Source: Winogradskyella psychrotolerans (lineage in GTDB: Bacteria; Bacteroidota; Bacteroidia; Flavobacteriales; Flavobacteriaceae). From it: a stretch of 64,000 bases of DNA. Numbering within the stretch: the first letter of the stretch is position 1; every line of letters starts with the position of its first letter. A program made the translations under genes and the position numbers. Where the stretch lies: positions 170,086 to 234,085 of the forward strand of contig NZ_JAHKPS010000001.1 of assembly GCF_018860565.1 (NCBI RefSeq), written 5' to 3'. Of this stretch, positions 53,264 through 62,256 are shown in pieces. The notes under the pieces were generated by a model, which ran no database searches, was not told where the DNA came from, and saw only the letters and a program-made list of their open reading frames with translations.

Positions 53264-54468
53264 TGATTATGGGATTTAAATTGTTCTATTAAGCTATTTA
53301 GCCTTTCTAATTCGATATTACTTATTTCTGTTTTTTGATCTAAACTTCTAATAAGTTTAAATAAAGTCTGTGTGTCTTCAAGTGTATTATTACTTCTTGC
53401 AGCTAAGTTTTTTAAAAAACTAGTGTTTATGTCTGCAGTTGATAAGTGCATTGTATTTCTAATATACTCTAAAAAATGATGAATTTTATGTTGCGCAATA
53501 TCTTTATGCTTTCCGTTTTCGTAATACATATTGGCAATCGTTTTGGTAAAGTCTACAGTCTGATTTTTTAAAGGTTTTATAATTGGGATGGCACGTTGTT
53601 TTCGTTTGCCTTCGAAAATAATATAGATTAATGCTCCAATTAATACCAGATAATACGCCCATTTTAAAGATTTAGTATTTAAAAATAAATACATTGGGGA
53701 AGTGTAAAATGTCTTTCCTGTCTTGTAATAGGTGTCTACATAAATTGGCTTATTGGTATCTATATATGATAAAAGTCCTGCGGTATAATTTTGATTAGGG
53801 GATTGTAATATAAAGTAATTAGTAAAAGCCTGAGGAAATGTGTTTAGTATAATTTCACCTTTACCAAAGGGCTGTTTTATACTGCTGATTAAAGAATCTT
53901 TAATTGGTTTGTTTGCACCTCTGTATTTATCAATTAATCCAATAACTGAAGTTTTTAGAGTGTCAATTTTATTAAAATAATAGAATGTTGTTGCTTTTTC
54001 GTACTTATAGGACGTATTATTAGCTAACAAAGGATTTACTAGTTTTACTTGATATTTGTTATTAAAATTGTCAATAATATTTACGGCTTTAGTATCTAGG
54101 TTTAAAGTATCTAGTAATTTATGTTCAAAACCAACGGCAGAAACCATTAGTGTGTTTCCTTTGCTTACCCAATCTAATAAACTATTTAATTCTTCGTTTC
54201 CAAAGTTAATACCTCCATTATAAAACAGATAAGTTCCATTAATAGTGTTGTTTTTTAAGTATTCAAAAGGCGGTCTGTCTATAATATTAACAGTATCGGC
54301 AACACGTTTTAACTGCTCATTAAATACATAAGAGCCAAAAGGGATTTTATGATGTGTAGCATAAGACGGAAACCAATTGAGTTGTTTAGGTTTGGTCATT
54401 TCTATTACAACAATTGATAAAATTGCGAAAGCCACAAGTACGATATATAGTTTTCCTTTTTTACTCAA
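53245..54468 (-). CDS. DUF4350 domain protein
   Basis: 407 residues: N-terminal membrane helix (about 6-23), a periplasmic domain with YNGGINFGNEELNSLLDWVSKGNTLMVSA (DUF4350), one further helix (about 270-285) and a C-terminal cytoplasmic part. Member of the MoxR operon; overlaps the upstream DUF4129 gene by 4 bp and MoxR by 19 bp. Confidence 0.85.
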   Translation of the reverse strand: MSKKGKLYIVLVAFAILSIVVIEMTKPKQLNWFPSYATHHKIPFGSYVFNEQLKRVADTVNIIDRPPFEYLKNNTINGTYLFYNGGINFGNEELNSLLDWVSKGNTLMVSAVGFEHKLLDTLNLDTKAVNIIDNFNNKYQVKLVNPLLANNTSYKYEKATTFYYFNKIDTLKTSVIGLIDKYRGANKPIKDSLISSIKQPFGKGEIILNTFPQAFTNYFILQSPNQNYTAGLLSYIDTNKPIYVDTYYKTGKTFYTSPMYLFLNTKSLKWAYYLVLIGALIYIIFEGKRKQRAIPIIKPLKNQTVDFTKTIANMYYENGKHKDIAQHKIHHFLEYIRNTMHLSTADINTSFLKNLAARSNNTLEDTQTLFKLIRSLDQKTEISNIELERLNSLIEQFKSHNQWKIPT

Positions 54469-55199
54469 GGTGCTGTAATTGTTTTATTTAAATTTTCGAA
54501 AGGCAATTTTAAAGTTTCAAACTTTATAGCATCGACATTAAACTCTCCGTACCAGACATAATCATAAATTCTAGTGATATTTTTAAAATCGATTTTTAAA
54601 TGATCTTTTTCAATTTCATTGATGTAATCTTCATTTGTTTTTTGTGGCTGCCATAAAATATGATCGCTTTCAGTTAATTGTTTTAAAGAAAGTAGGTAGT
54701 AATACCGAATAGCCAATCTGTAATTTTTTTGCTGAATAGCATCTTTTATCAAAGCATTAATATCTTCATTTTTAATGATTTGTTCTTCTTCAGTAAACGA
54801 TATTGATGCTTCTTTTTTTGCTTTGGTTATTAGGTTGTTTGAATTAACTTTTAGGAAAAACCGAATTAATAAAAAGATTAAAACGCCTAATAATATATAG
54901 GGTAAAATTCGAAACATAAAGTAAAGAAATCCTGTGGCAGTGCCAATACCAAAAATAGATTCCCAAAACTTAATAAGGAAGTTTCTTAGCCATCGTTTTG
55001 CTTTATCAAAAAAGTTTTCTTCGGCTACAACTTCGGTATAATTAAAATCGTCATCGGCTTTATACGTTTCTAAGTCTTTTTCGGAAATGTGTTGTTTTTC
55101 TATTATGGAATCATCGTATAATATAGGTTGCTCATTTTGTTGCGCAAAAGAAAATTGCCCAATACAAAAACAAATAAGAAACCATCTATATATAAGCAT
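54465..55199 (-). CDS. DUF4129 domain protein
   Basis: 244 residues: signal peptide (to about 20, ISFAQQ), membrane helix (about 95-117) and a C-terminal DUF4129 domain with YRLAIRYYYLLSLKQLTESDHILWQPQKTNEDYINEI. Member of the MoxR operon; adjoins the next gene directly. Confidence 0.87.
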   Translation of the reverse strand: MLIYRWFLICFCIGQFSFAQQNEQPILYDDSIIEKQHISEKDLETYKADDDFNYTEVVAEENFFDKAKRWLRNFLIKFWESIFGIGTATGFLYFMFRILPYILLGVLIFLLIRFFLKVNSNNLITKAKKEASISFTEEEQIIKNEDINALIKDAIQQKNYRLAIRYYYLLSLKQLTESDHILWQPQKTNEDYINEIEKDHLKIDFKNITRIYDYVWYGEFNVDAIKFETLKLPFENLNKTITAP

Positions 55200-56087
55200 T
55201 TAGTCTTCTATTTTTCCAATTTCACTAATACGATCATAAGTTCCAGTAAAATTTGTTTTTTCATGAAGATGAAAATATATAATAGCTCCACCAACTATTA
55301 AAATAATGTTTAAAAAGAATTGAAAGAATGTGTTAAGCACATTGAAGAAAATGAGAATAGGATCCTGAGAAAAAGAACTCATATTAGCGGGATCAATTTC
55401 GCCAGAAAAAATACCAGTACTAATTAGAGTATAAATAACTGTAGGAATAGAAAAGACCATACCAAGAACATAATAAATTATACCTAAAATAAGGAATGCT
55501 CCAAAAGCGGTCCAGAAATCTATATTTACTAATTTAAAACTCTGACTATATGCATCTGATGTAGAACGCTTAGGTTCAAAAACATAAATACTAAAGACAA
55601 TTGCCATAGGAATCATTGCGTAGAGTACAGGGAGAAAGCAAAGTAAAGCAGCTATAAATAAGGTAATACCTTTTAAAAAGCTTAACCCTAAAAAGGACCA
55701 AAACGACTTGTGTACATTGGTTTTTACCTCTGTAGGGTCAACAAGCCCTTTGTTATCTACATAAGACTTTATATAAAAAAGAACAGAAGCTACAGTAAGT
55801 ATATAGGCTGCAATTGCAGAAATTAAGTAAAAAAAGGCTGTTGTTATTATAACAAAAACACTTGAAGAGTTAAAACTAGGCTCACCAAAAGAGCTAAAGT
55901 TAAGGATATCTCCAGAGACATAATTGTAAGCTGCAAGTGCAATCATAAAAACAACAATAGCAGGACCTGCAATATTGACAACTGTTTTTATAAAAGGTTT
56001 AAATTCGTTTCTAATAAATCCAAAAGTATCACTTAAAATACTACTAAAATCGCGTTGTTTTCTAAATTCAATGTATGGTTTGTTCAT
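55200..56087 (-). CDS. Multi-pass membrane protein of the MoxR operon
   Basis: 295 residues with six or seven helices, beginning FRKQRDFSSILSDTFGFIRNEFKPFIKTV. This layout is the GlpQ-type or DUF-type membrane component often seen between SpoIIM and DUF4129 genes, but I cannot give a certain family. Starts 3 bp after the SpoIIM stop. Function unknown. Confidence 0.75.
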   Translation of the reverse strand: MNKPYIEFRKQRDFSSILSDTFGFIRNEFKPFIKTVVNIAGPAIVVFMIALAAYNYVSGDILNFSSFGEPSFNSSSVFVIITTAFFYLISAIAAYILTVASVLFYIKSYVDNKGLVDPTEVKTNVHKSFWSFLGLSFLKGITLFIAALLCFLPVLYAMIPMAIVFSIYVFEPKRSTSDAYSQSFKLVNIDFWTAFGAFLILGIIYYVLGMVFSIPTVIYTLISTGIFSGEIDPANMSSFSQDPILIFFNVLNTFFQFFLNIILIVGGAIIYFHLHEKTNFTGTYDRISEIGKIED

Positions 56088-56090
56088 TAT

Positions 56091-57101
56091 TTAATTGGTT
56101 TGGGAAAGTGTTAATGTTGTTGTATTTTTTTGTTCAATATTTAATTTAGACTTCTTGTGTAATTTAATGGGGTAAATTACGTAGTAAAATAAGATTAGAG
56201 CAAGTGAACTCGAAATAATTAATATAGCGAGCCAATCTGGCATTTCGGTATGTCTGGTAACAAAACCTTCTAAAAAACCAGCGATTATAAAAAACGGTAT
56301 AGTACTCATAAGAATTTTTAAGCCATTAATAACGCCACGCTTAAAGGATTCTAATCTAGGGAGTGTCCCTGTAAATAACATGCCATTTCCCATAACAAGA
56401 CCAGCGCAGCCAGCGACAATAATAACAGATATTTCAATAGTACCGTGAATCCAAATGGTACGCGCAGATTCCCATAATAAGCCTTGCTCGTAAAAAAAGT
56501 ATTGAAAACCACCTAGCATAATGCCGTTCTGCATCATAAAATATAAGGAACCAATACCTAGTAAAATACCATAGCCAAAAGCAAATAAAGCTACTTTTAT
56601 GTTGTTTAAAGTAATACCTAAAAACATATTAAACTCACCTTGCTCTTTATATACAGCCATTGGGTCACCTTTTTCTATATTCTCTAATGTCATATTTACA
56701 TAAGCATCGTTAAGTCCAAAAGACCTTACGAAATCGGCATCAGTAGCCGTAGAGTATGCACCAATAAAAACAAAAAAAGCAAAGGTTAAAAAGGTAATAA
56801 ATAGTTCGCGATGATGTTGATAGAACATCGTTGGGAACTCCGTTTTAAAAAAGCCAATGAGTCTATTTTTAGGTTCTTTTTTAGTTTTATAAATACGTTG
56901 ATGAGCTTTAGATGCGAGCTGATTAAGGCAGTGTTCTGTGTTGCTATTAGAATAAAATGTTTTTGCGTAACTTAAATGATCGGTAACTTCTATATATAGA
57001 TCAGAAAGTAAATCGGGATCGATTTGAGTATTATTAGTTAGAATATTTTCAAATTCTAACCATTTATCTTTATTTTGCTTTACAAAAGCTGCCTCGCGCA
57101 T
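56091..57101 (-). CDS. SpoIIM family (stage II sporulation protein M-like) membrane protein
   Basis: 336 residues with a soluble N-terminal half (about 1-90) and a C-terminal SpoIIM domain of five to six helices (LFITFLTFAFFVFIGAYS, NNIKVALFAFGYGILLGIGSLYFMMQNGIMLGGF). Despite the name, this organism is not a spore former; homologues in Bacteroidetes belong to MoxR operons. First gene of that operon, divergent from the RDD gene by 36 bp. Confidence 0.9.
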   Translation of the reverse strand: MREAAFVKQNKDKWLEFENILTNNTQIDPDLLSDLYIEVTDHLSYAKTFYSNSNTEHCLNQLASKAHQRIYKTKKEPKNRLIGFFKTEFPTMFYQHHRELFITFLTFAFFVFIGAYSTATDADFVRSFGLNDAYVNMTLENIEKGDPMAVYKEQGEFNMFLGITLNNIKVALFAFGYGILLGIGSLYFMMQNGIMLGGFQYFFYEQGLLWESARTIWIHGTIEISVIIVAGCAGLVMGNGMLFTGTLPRLESFKRGVINGLKILMSTIPFFIIAGFLEGFVTRHTEMPDWLAILIISSSLALILFYYVIYPIKLHKKSKLNIEQKNTTTLTLSQTN

Positions 57102-57137
57102 TATAATCCCTTTTTAGACTTCCAAAGAAAAGAAAAT

Positions 57138-57854
57138 ATGGATGAATTTCAAATAGAAACAGCCCAAAATGTAGGGATAAATCAAAATGTTGCTAGTATT
57201 GGTGATAGAATGTTTGGTTACCTTATAGATAGTGCTGTAATTCTTCTTTATTCTATATCTGCAATATTACTTTTAACCACTTTAAATTTGGATCCAGGTG
57301 ATACTTGGGCTATTTATTTATTGGTGTCTTTACCTGCATTTTTGTATTATGTTTTGCTAGAAACTTTTTTTGATGGAAAAACTATAGGGAAAATGTTAAT
57401 GAAGACTAGGGTTGTAAAATTAGATGGTTCTAAACCGAGTTTTGCGAATTACTTTGTAAGATGGATTTTACGTATTGTAGATGTGGCTTTGACCTCTGGT
57501 GGTGGTGCAGTAGTAACCATTTTATTAAAAGGCAATGGACAGCGCATTGGTGATATTGCTGCAGGTACAACTGTAATTAGTGAAAAAGAAAAATTGACCA
57601 TTGAAGATACACTTATTAAAGATATTCCGTTAGATTATGTTCCTGTATATAGCCAAGTAACGGTGTTAAGTGATAGTGACATGCAAACTATTAAAAATTT
57701 ATATGATGATGCCATTAGAAATGGAAACCATAATATCATCGTAAATTTACACCATCGCCTTTTAAAAGTGATGGCAATAGAGACAACAGAGAAGCCAATA
57801 GATTTTGTAGCTAAAGTAATAAAGGATTATAACTATTATACTCAAAACATGTAA
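57138..57854 (+). CDS. RDD family membrane protein
   Basis: 238 residues from ATG 57138 (an in-frame longer start at 57075 runs into the divergent SpoIIM gene). RDD signature ASIGDRMFGYLIDSAVILL, then LETFFDGKTIGKMLMKTRVVKLDG and GQRIGDIAAGTTVI. Three to four helices, then a soluble C-terminus. RDD proteins are transporter-like. Paired with SpoIIM in divergent orientation. Confidence 0.93.
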   Translation: MDEFQIETAQNVGINQNVASIGDRMFGYLIDSAVILLYSISAILLLTTLNLDPGDTWAIYLLVSLPAFLYYVLLETFFDGKTIGKMLMKTRVVKLDGSKPSFANYFVRWILRIVDVALTSGGGAVVTILLKGNGQRIGDIAAGTTVISEKEKLTIEDTLIKDIPLDYVPVYSQVTVLSDSDMQTIKNLYDDAIRNGNHNIIVNLHHRLLKVMAIETTEKPIDFVAKVIKDYNYYTQNM

Positions 57855-57855
57855 G

Positions 57856-58040
57856 CAGAGAACCACTTTTTCTTTTTCAGAAAAAGTGAGTGAATCGCTT
57901 ATCCCAAACTCGTTTTGGAATCTCAGAGAACCACTTTTTCTTTTTCAGAAAAAGTGAGTGAATCGCTTATCTCAAACTCGTTTTGGGATCTCAGAGAACC
58001 ACTTTTTCTTTTTCAGAAAAAGTGAGTGAATCGCTTAACT
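57856..58040. repeat. Triple 68-bp direct repeat with internal hairpins
   Basis: Copies start at 57856, 57924 and 57992 with a 68-bp period; the third is partial. Each has a 9-bp hairpin (CACTTTTTC, 7-nt loop, GAAAAAGTG), and the first two have a second hairpin around CCCAAACTCGTTTTGGG. The whole 278-bp gap to the TRIC gene has no reading frame worth calling. Confidence 0.95.
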
Positions 58041-58132
58041 TAAACTTAGGACTGTCTTTAAGGTTTTTAACCATGAATTTTAAATTAGATTCCTACCTTC
58101 GCACGTGACAACAATGTAAATATAATCACCCT

Positions 58133-58753
58133 ATGTTTTTTCAATTTACAGATATATTAGGAACCATAGCTTTTGCCATTTCTGGCGCATTAATAGCTAT
58201 GAACAAACGTATGGATCCGTTTGGCGTACTCATAATTGCTTTTGTTACAGCAGTTGGCGGTGGTACATTACGTGATGTTATGATTGGCATTGAACCTGTC
58301 TCATGGATGCGAAATATGACTTTTGTGTATGTTATTATTGGTTCTGCTGCATTTGCTGTTGTTTTTAGAAAACGCATCAGTTACCTTAGAAAATCACTTT
58401 TTTTATTCGATACTATTGGTATTGCACTTTATACTGTTGTTGGTGTAGAAACTGGACTTGTGGCAGGATTACATCCTCTTATTTGTATTGCAATGGGAAC
58501 CATGACGGCATGTTTTGGAGGTGTGTTAAGAGATATTTTATGTAATGAAATTCCTGTAGTTTTTAGAAAAGAAATTTATGCAACAGCTTGTATCTTGGGA
58601 GGCTTAACTTATTTTTTACTGCTTCAGTTTTTTGAGGACAGAAACTATTTATTCGTTATTGCAGGTTTGGTAGTTATTATTGTACGATTAATTGCCGTGC
58701 GCTATAAAATTAGTTTACCTACTTTGTATAAGAAAGACGAAGATATACTCTAA
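58133..58753 (+). CDS. Trimeric intracellular cation channel (TRIC/YicG) family protein
   Basis: 206 residues with seven helices in two repeats of three: DILGTIAFAISGALIAMNKRMDPFGVLIIAFVTAVGGGTLRDVM and TIGIALYTVVGVETGL... TACFGGVLRDILCNEIP. The paired GGGxxRD / GGvLRD motifs are the TRIC signature for cation conduction. Convergent with the DUF2071 gene at 3 bp. Confidence 0.93.
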   Translation: MFFQFTDILGTIAFAISGALIAMNKRMDPFGVLIIAFVTAVGGGTLRDVMIGIEPVSWMRNMTFVYVIIGSAAFAVVFRKRISYLRKSLFLFDTIGIALYTVVGVETGLVAGLHPLICIAMGTMTACFGGVLRDILCNEIPVVFRKEIYATACILGGLTYFLLLQFFEDRNYLFVIAGLVVIIVRLIAVRYKISLPTLYKKDEDIL

Positions 58754-58756
58754 TTT

Positions 58757-59497
58757 TTAGACCTTGTTATAGCTAGTTTTATCTTTTTGGGTCTTTCCCC
58801 AAGCAACAACATTAATACCTTTAGAATATTGAACTTTGTTTGGTTCGTTTTTTAGAAGATTTTTAAACCTTTGGTAATTGAAGTCAATTGCAGTGATGTT
58901 AATGTGATGAATTGGCCATTCTAAATGGTGAATTTCAAACGCATTTATAGCTTGTTTTGTATCTTGAAAAAGGGCGTATCTTTCCGTTAACCATCGGTCT
59001 AACTCTGATTTTGTTTTAAGCGGTTCTCCAATTGAGAATCTAACATCCAATTTGTCATTAAAGGCAGCATTATATGATTGGTATTGGTTTGCTGTTCTCT
59101 TAATTTTTGAATAACGATATGGAAGTTCAGAAATTGCTTTAGCAATTTTACAAGAGAATCGTTTTCCTCCTTCAATACTTAAAAAATAGACACCGGTTTT
59201 AGATCCCGATTTTACATAAGTTCTAATATTAATTTCATCAAAATCTGAAACTGTGGAGAGCGATGGAAAGTATTTAGGTCTGATTTTTTCCATAGTGAAT
59301 GCTACCACGGAAACCCAAGGTTTGCTCTCAAAAAGGTCAATTTCTAATTCTTTTGGTACAAATTTTTTGAGTTCCTTTAATTCAACTTCCCAATGAAGAA
59401 ATATGGCATTATTCCACTCTTGATAGAATTTCCAATTTTCAGTAGGTATTTTCCAAGGTCTGTGCTCAGTGGTTTTTAATAGGTCTTGGATTTTCAT
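58757..59497 (-). CDS. DUF2071 (YqjF-like) family protein
   Basis: 246 residues. EHRPWKIPTENWKFYQEWNNAIFLHWEVELKELKKFVPKELEIDLFESKPWVSVVAFTME, then NIRTYVKSGSKTGVYFLSIEG, is the DUF2071 pattern (acetoacetate-decarboxylase-like beta-barrel). Biochemical role unknown. Followed by a 16-bp gap to the next minus-strand gene. Confidence 0.88.
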   Translation of the reverse strand: MKIQDLLKTTEHRPWKIPTENWKFYQEWNNAIFLHWEVELKELKKFVPKELEIDLFESKPWVSVVAFTMEKIRPKYFPSLSTVSDFDEINIRTYVKSGSKTGVYFLSIEGGKRFSCKIAKAISELPYRYSKIKRTANQYQSYNAAFNDKLDVRFSIGEPLKTKSELDRWLTERYALFQDTKQAINAFEIHHLEWPIHHINITAIDFNYQRFKNLLKNEPNKVQYSKGINVVAWGKTQKDKTSYNKV

Positions 59498-59513
59498 TTT
59501 TTGAGTTGAATAC

Positions 59514-60203
59514 TTAGTTTTTGTTAGAATAGGTTTTTAACACCATTAGCTTTATGGCTTTCTCAGAATCTTTTAAGATTATAATTTTATAATGCTTCCA
59601 TTCTATAATTATACCCTTATCTTCAGCATTATTTAGCGACGTAAAAGACACCATTTTCTGTGCTTCGCCTTCTGATAACAACATATGATATGAGTTAAAG
59701 GCATCGGTTTGGTTGCCATTTATATCCTCAGACCATTCTCCAATATAATCCTTAAATAGAATTTCAAGGTTACCAATTACAGCAGTTTGACCTAAATCTA
59801 TAAACATTGGTTTTTCAAAGTCTAATTTTGTAACAACTAACGCTACGTCGTCTTTAGCCATTTTTAAATCAAAAGAATAGTTTTGATATGCTTTTGGATA
59901 GTTTGTTTTTTTACGATCACTAAACGCATCATAACACCATAGGAAAGTAGCGTATTTAGTATTGTTTTCAAATACGTTTAATTCTAGCTGAATTTTGGGT
60001 GAGTCGTTATTTATTAATGTTGATTGAATGAATAGATTTGAAGGTTCTATAACTAATTCTTCAAATTGAATACTAGGATTTTTTCCTGTTTTTAAAGGTA
60101 TTGTAATCGAATCGTTAGTCATGTTATTTTCTGATTGTGTATATCCCGTGTATGGCATACATACAAGTAATAAAATCCATATGTTAAATGTGAGAGCCTT
60201 CAT
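59514..60203 (-). CDS. Secreted protein of unknown function
   Basis: The ATG at 60203 is chosen because it begins a signal peptide (MKALTFNIWILLLVCMPYTGYTQ); an upstream start at 60239 overlaps the next gene. The 229-residue protein is rich in beta-strands (IQFEELVIEPSNLFIQS, IIIEWKHYKIIIL) with no recognised family. In the same direction as, and close to, the 60223 gene, so possibly co-transcribed. Confidence 0.68.
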   Translation of the reverse strand: MKALTFNIWILLLVCMPYTGYTQSENNMTNDSITIPLKTGKNPSIQFEELVIEPSNLFIQSTLINNDSPKIQLELNVFENNTKYATFLWCYDAFSDRKKTNYPKAYQNYSFDLKMAKDDVALVVTKLDFEKPMFIDLGQTAVIGNLEILFKDYIGEWSEDINGNQTDAFNSYHMLLSEGEAQKMVSFTSLNNAEDKGIIIEWKHYKIIILKDSEKAIKLMVLKTYSNKN

Positions 60204-60222
60204 AGTTAGGTGTGATTTATCA

Positions 60223-60594
60223 TTAATAAAGGCTATCAAATTTGAATGCTAACATATAATAAAGTAGGCCTATTGTTGTCAATAAATGAAGTCCAAATCC
60301 AATAGTATTTAAGACTTTGACGTAGATTTTATTAAAAGAACCGAAAATAGCGTAAAGGGCAAATAGTAAAATACAAGCTTCTAAACCAATGACCACTATT
60401 TCTCTAAATTCAAAGTGATGCGCTTTTATATTCGGAATAGTGGTGGTCCAAAAAACAAATATACCGATTACCATAACCATATTTAAATACGGAATTATTA
60501 ATGTTGATTTCCTCTTTTTGTAAGCGACGATAATGGCTGCTAAATGGCAAATCAAGATAATAATTAGCGTTGTATTAATATATGTGTCATTCAT
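60223..60594 (-). CDS. Small membrane protein of unknown function
   Basis: 123 residues with four hydrophobic helices (about 5-24, 31-52, 64-86 and 93-117). No family recognised. The first gene of a short minus-strand group, with repeat copy 1 starting 25 bp upstream of its start codon. Confidence 0.65.
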   Translation of the reverse strand: MNDTYINTTLIIILICHLAAIIVAYKKRKSTLIIPYLNMVMVIGIFVFWTTTIPNIKAHHFEFREIVVIGLEACILLFALYAIFGSFNKIYVKVLNTIGFGLHLLTTIGLLYYMLAFKFDSLY

Positions 60595-60618
60595 AAGTGG
60601 TTGTAAGTGAGTTTGTGG

Positions 60619-60745
60619 CGTGTTTAAGTACCTAATTTAGCAAATAAAAACCGAATAGACACGAGTGAAGCGAACTGTGCGTAGCAAAAATTAAGAAGGA
60701 TTTTCAGTAGTAGGCGAGAACAAGTAATTATTTATAGCCATTGTT
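60619..60745 (+). repeat. 127-bp direct repeat, copy 1
   Basis: Begins CGTGTTTAAGTACC and ends ATAGCCATTGTT. It matches copy 2 (63094-63220) at 124 of 127 positions with no gaps. No other copy is in the window. Orientation is arbitrary. Confidence 0.95.
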
Positions 60746-60756
60746 AGGTAACGTTT

Positions 60757-62193
60757 TTATTCCATTATTTTTTTAATTGTAAAATCTTTTTTTGTATTTC
60801 TTCCATTCAAATAAGCTTTCCAAGTTTGAGGTACTTCGTAGTTAGGTATTACACCTCGTCCTTTTATTTTTGGTTCTACATTAATTTGAAAATGAACAGT
60901 CGGGATTTTTGCCTCAATTTTTGAATTTGGCAATTTCACATATTCTGAATACCCGCTAACATTTCCTTCGTAAGTTCCACCAGTTTCTTCTCCGATGAAT
61001 ATTCCTCTGTCAGTCATTTTTATCAAGCTGGCAAATTCTGCACCGCCCGAAAATGTTCTGCCACTTATCAAAACGTATAGTTTTCCATTGTAAATCAGTT
61101 CTTTTTGTGGTTTTTTATATCCTAAATCGGAATAGTAATCGCTGAACAAGGTAAAATTTCCTCTCTTGGCAAAGATGTTTTGAAATGTCCATTTGTCTTC
61201 AATATAACCTTGTTTACTTTTGTTTTTTTGATAGGGTTTTGGAAGCATTGTTACTTGTTTGTATTTCTGAACGACTTTGTTAGATAAGTAGCTAAAAAGT
61301 AAATTTTCATTGCCTTCTGTTCCTCCTCCATTGGCTTGAATATCAATAATTAGGTGCTTTATGTTCAGGGAATCTATTTTTTTGAAGTTTTTTTGATAAA
61401 ACTCTTCGTAATCTAGGTTGTCATCGCCAAAACTTGGAATGCTTAAGTATGCAATCGAATCGTTAATTTGCTCAAATGCAAAGTCGTTATAATCAAAGTC
61501 TTTCGATTTGAATTTTGCATTTTTGGTCTTGAATTTTGTAAACCGGATGGCGGGAACAGTCAATGTTTGAATTTTATCATTTCCGAACTCTTGAATATGA
61601 AGTTCAAATTTTTTCTCTTTGCCGTAAACCAATCTGTAAAGTAAAGAGAAATTCAAGCCTCCAATCCATTCGTGTTTAGAGGTTTCATTAAAACCGTCTG
61701 TTGGGATTAAAGGGTAAAGTCTTTCAAGAATATCGGTTATTTTTCTACCGTTAACGGAAACTATTTTAACGCCTTTTTCAAGGTGTGTAATATTGCTTCC
61801 ATAATGTTGTGTAACAATCAAGTTTCCATCACATAATTTAACCGTTAATGGTATAAAGGATTTTGAGAGTCCAAGTTTTATCATTGACCATTTTGGAAGC
61901 TCAATTGATGTATGTCCTTCGTTGGTTAATCCAATAACATACCTTAACTTTTCGTAGAACTCTAATTTTGTTTGACGTTTTTTTAATGTGTTTCGTATAC
62001 TGTCAATTTTCGCATTTGTTTCATTTTTTCCGACATATTCATAAAGTCCCTGATGTTGTAATTTTAGTTCTGTGATTAAATAATCAAAATCTTCAACGAA
62101 TTTTTTATGTGAATTAGAATCATCTGTTGATTGAGCAAAAATTGAATTTGATATTATAAAAAAGAGAAGAGAAAGGGCTAATATTCTTTTCAT
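60757..62193 (-). CDS. S41 family peptidase
   Basis: 478 residues. Signal peptide (to about 20, SIFAQ), an N-terminal helical part, a PDZ-like domain (about 125-160, LEKGVKIVSVNGRKI), then the S41 catalytic core with LIIDIQANGGGTEGNENLL and VLISGRTFSGGAEFAS, where S382 is the likely nucleophile, followed by IFIGEETGGTYEGNVSGY. C-terminal-processing-protease relative, probably periplasmic. It and an AraC regulator are framed by the 127-bp repeats, and the regulator is just upstream, so AraC control is suggested. Confidence 0.9.
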   Translation of the reverse strand: MKRILALSLLFFIISNSIFAQSTDDSNSHKKFVEDFDYLITELKLQHQGLYEYVGKNETNAKIDSIRNTLKKRQTKLEFYEKLRYVIGLTNEGHTSIELPKWSMIKLGLSKSFIPLTVKLCDGNLIVTQHYGSNITHLEKGVKIVSVNGRKITDILERLYPLIPTDGFNETSKHEWIGGLNFSLLYRLVYGKEKKFELHIQEFGNDKIQTLTVPAIRFTKFKTKNAKFKSKDFDYNDFAFEQINDSIAYLSIPSFGDDNLDYEEFYQKNFKKIDSLNIKHLIIDIQANGGGTEGNENLLFSYLSNKVVQKYKQVTMLPKPYQKNKSKQGYIEDKWTFQNIFAKRGNFTLFSDYYSDLGYKKPQKELIYNGKLYVLISGRTFSGGAEFASLIKMTDRGIFIGEETGGTYEGNVSGYSEYVKLPNSKIEAKIPTVHFQINVEPKIKGRGVIPNYEVPQTWKAYLNGRNTKKDFTIKKIME

Positions 62194-62256
62194 TTGGTTT
62201 TAATTTTTTCCAAATGTAATGCAGTCATAATATTAGTACTTGTATAATATTGGCAA

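Noticed and set aside
57856..58040. The triple repeat as a CRISPR array
   Set aside because: The units are 68 bp and almost wholly alike, with no unique spacers and no cas genes nearby.
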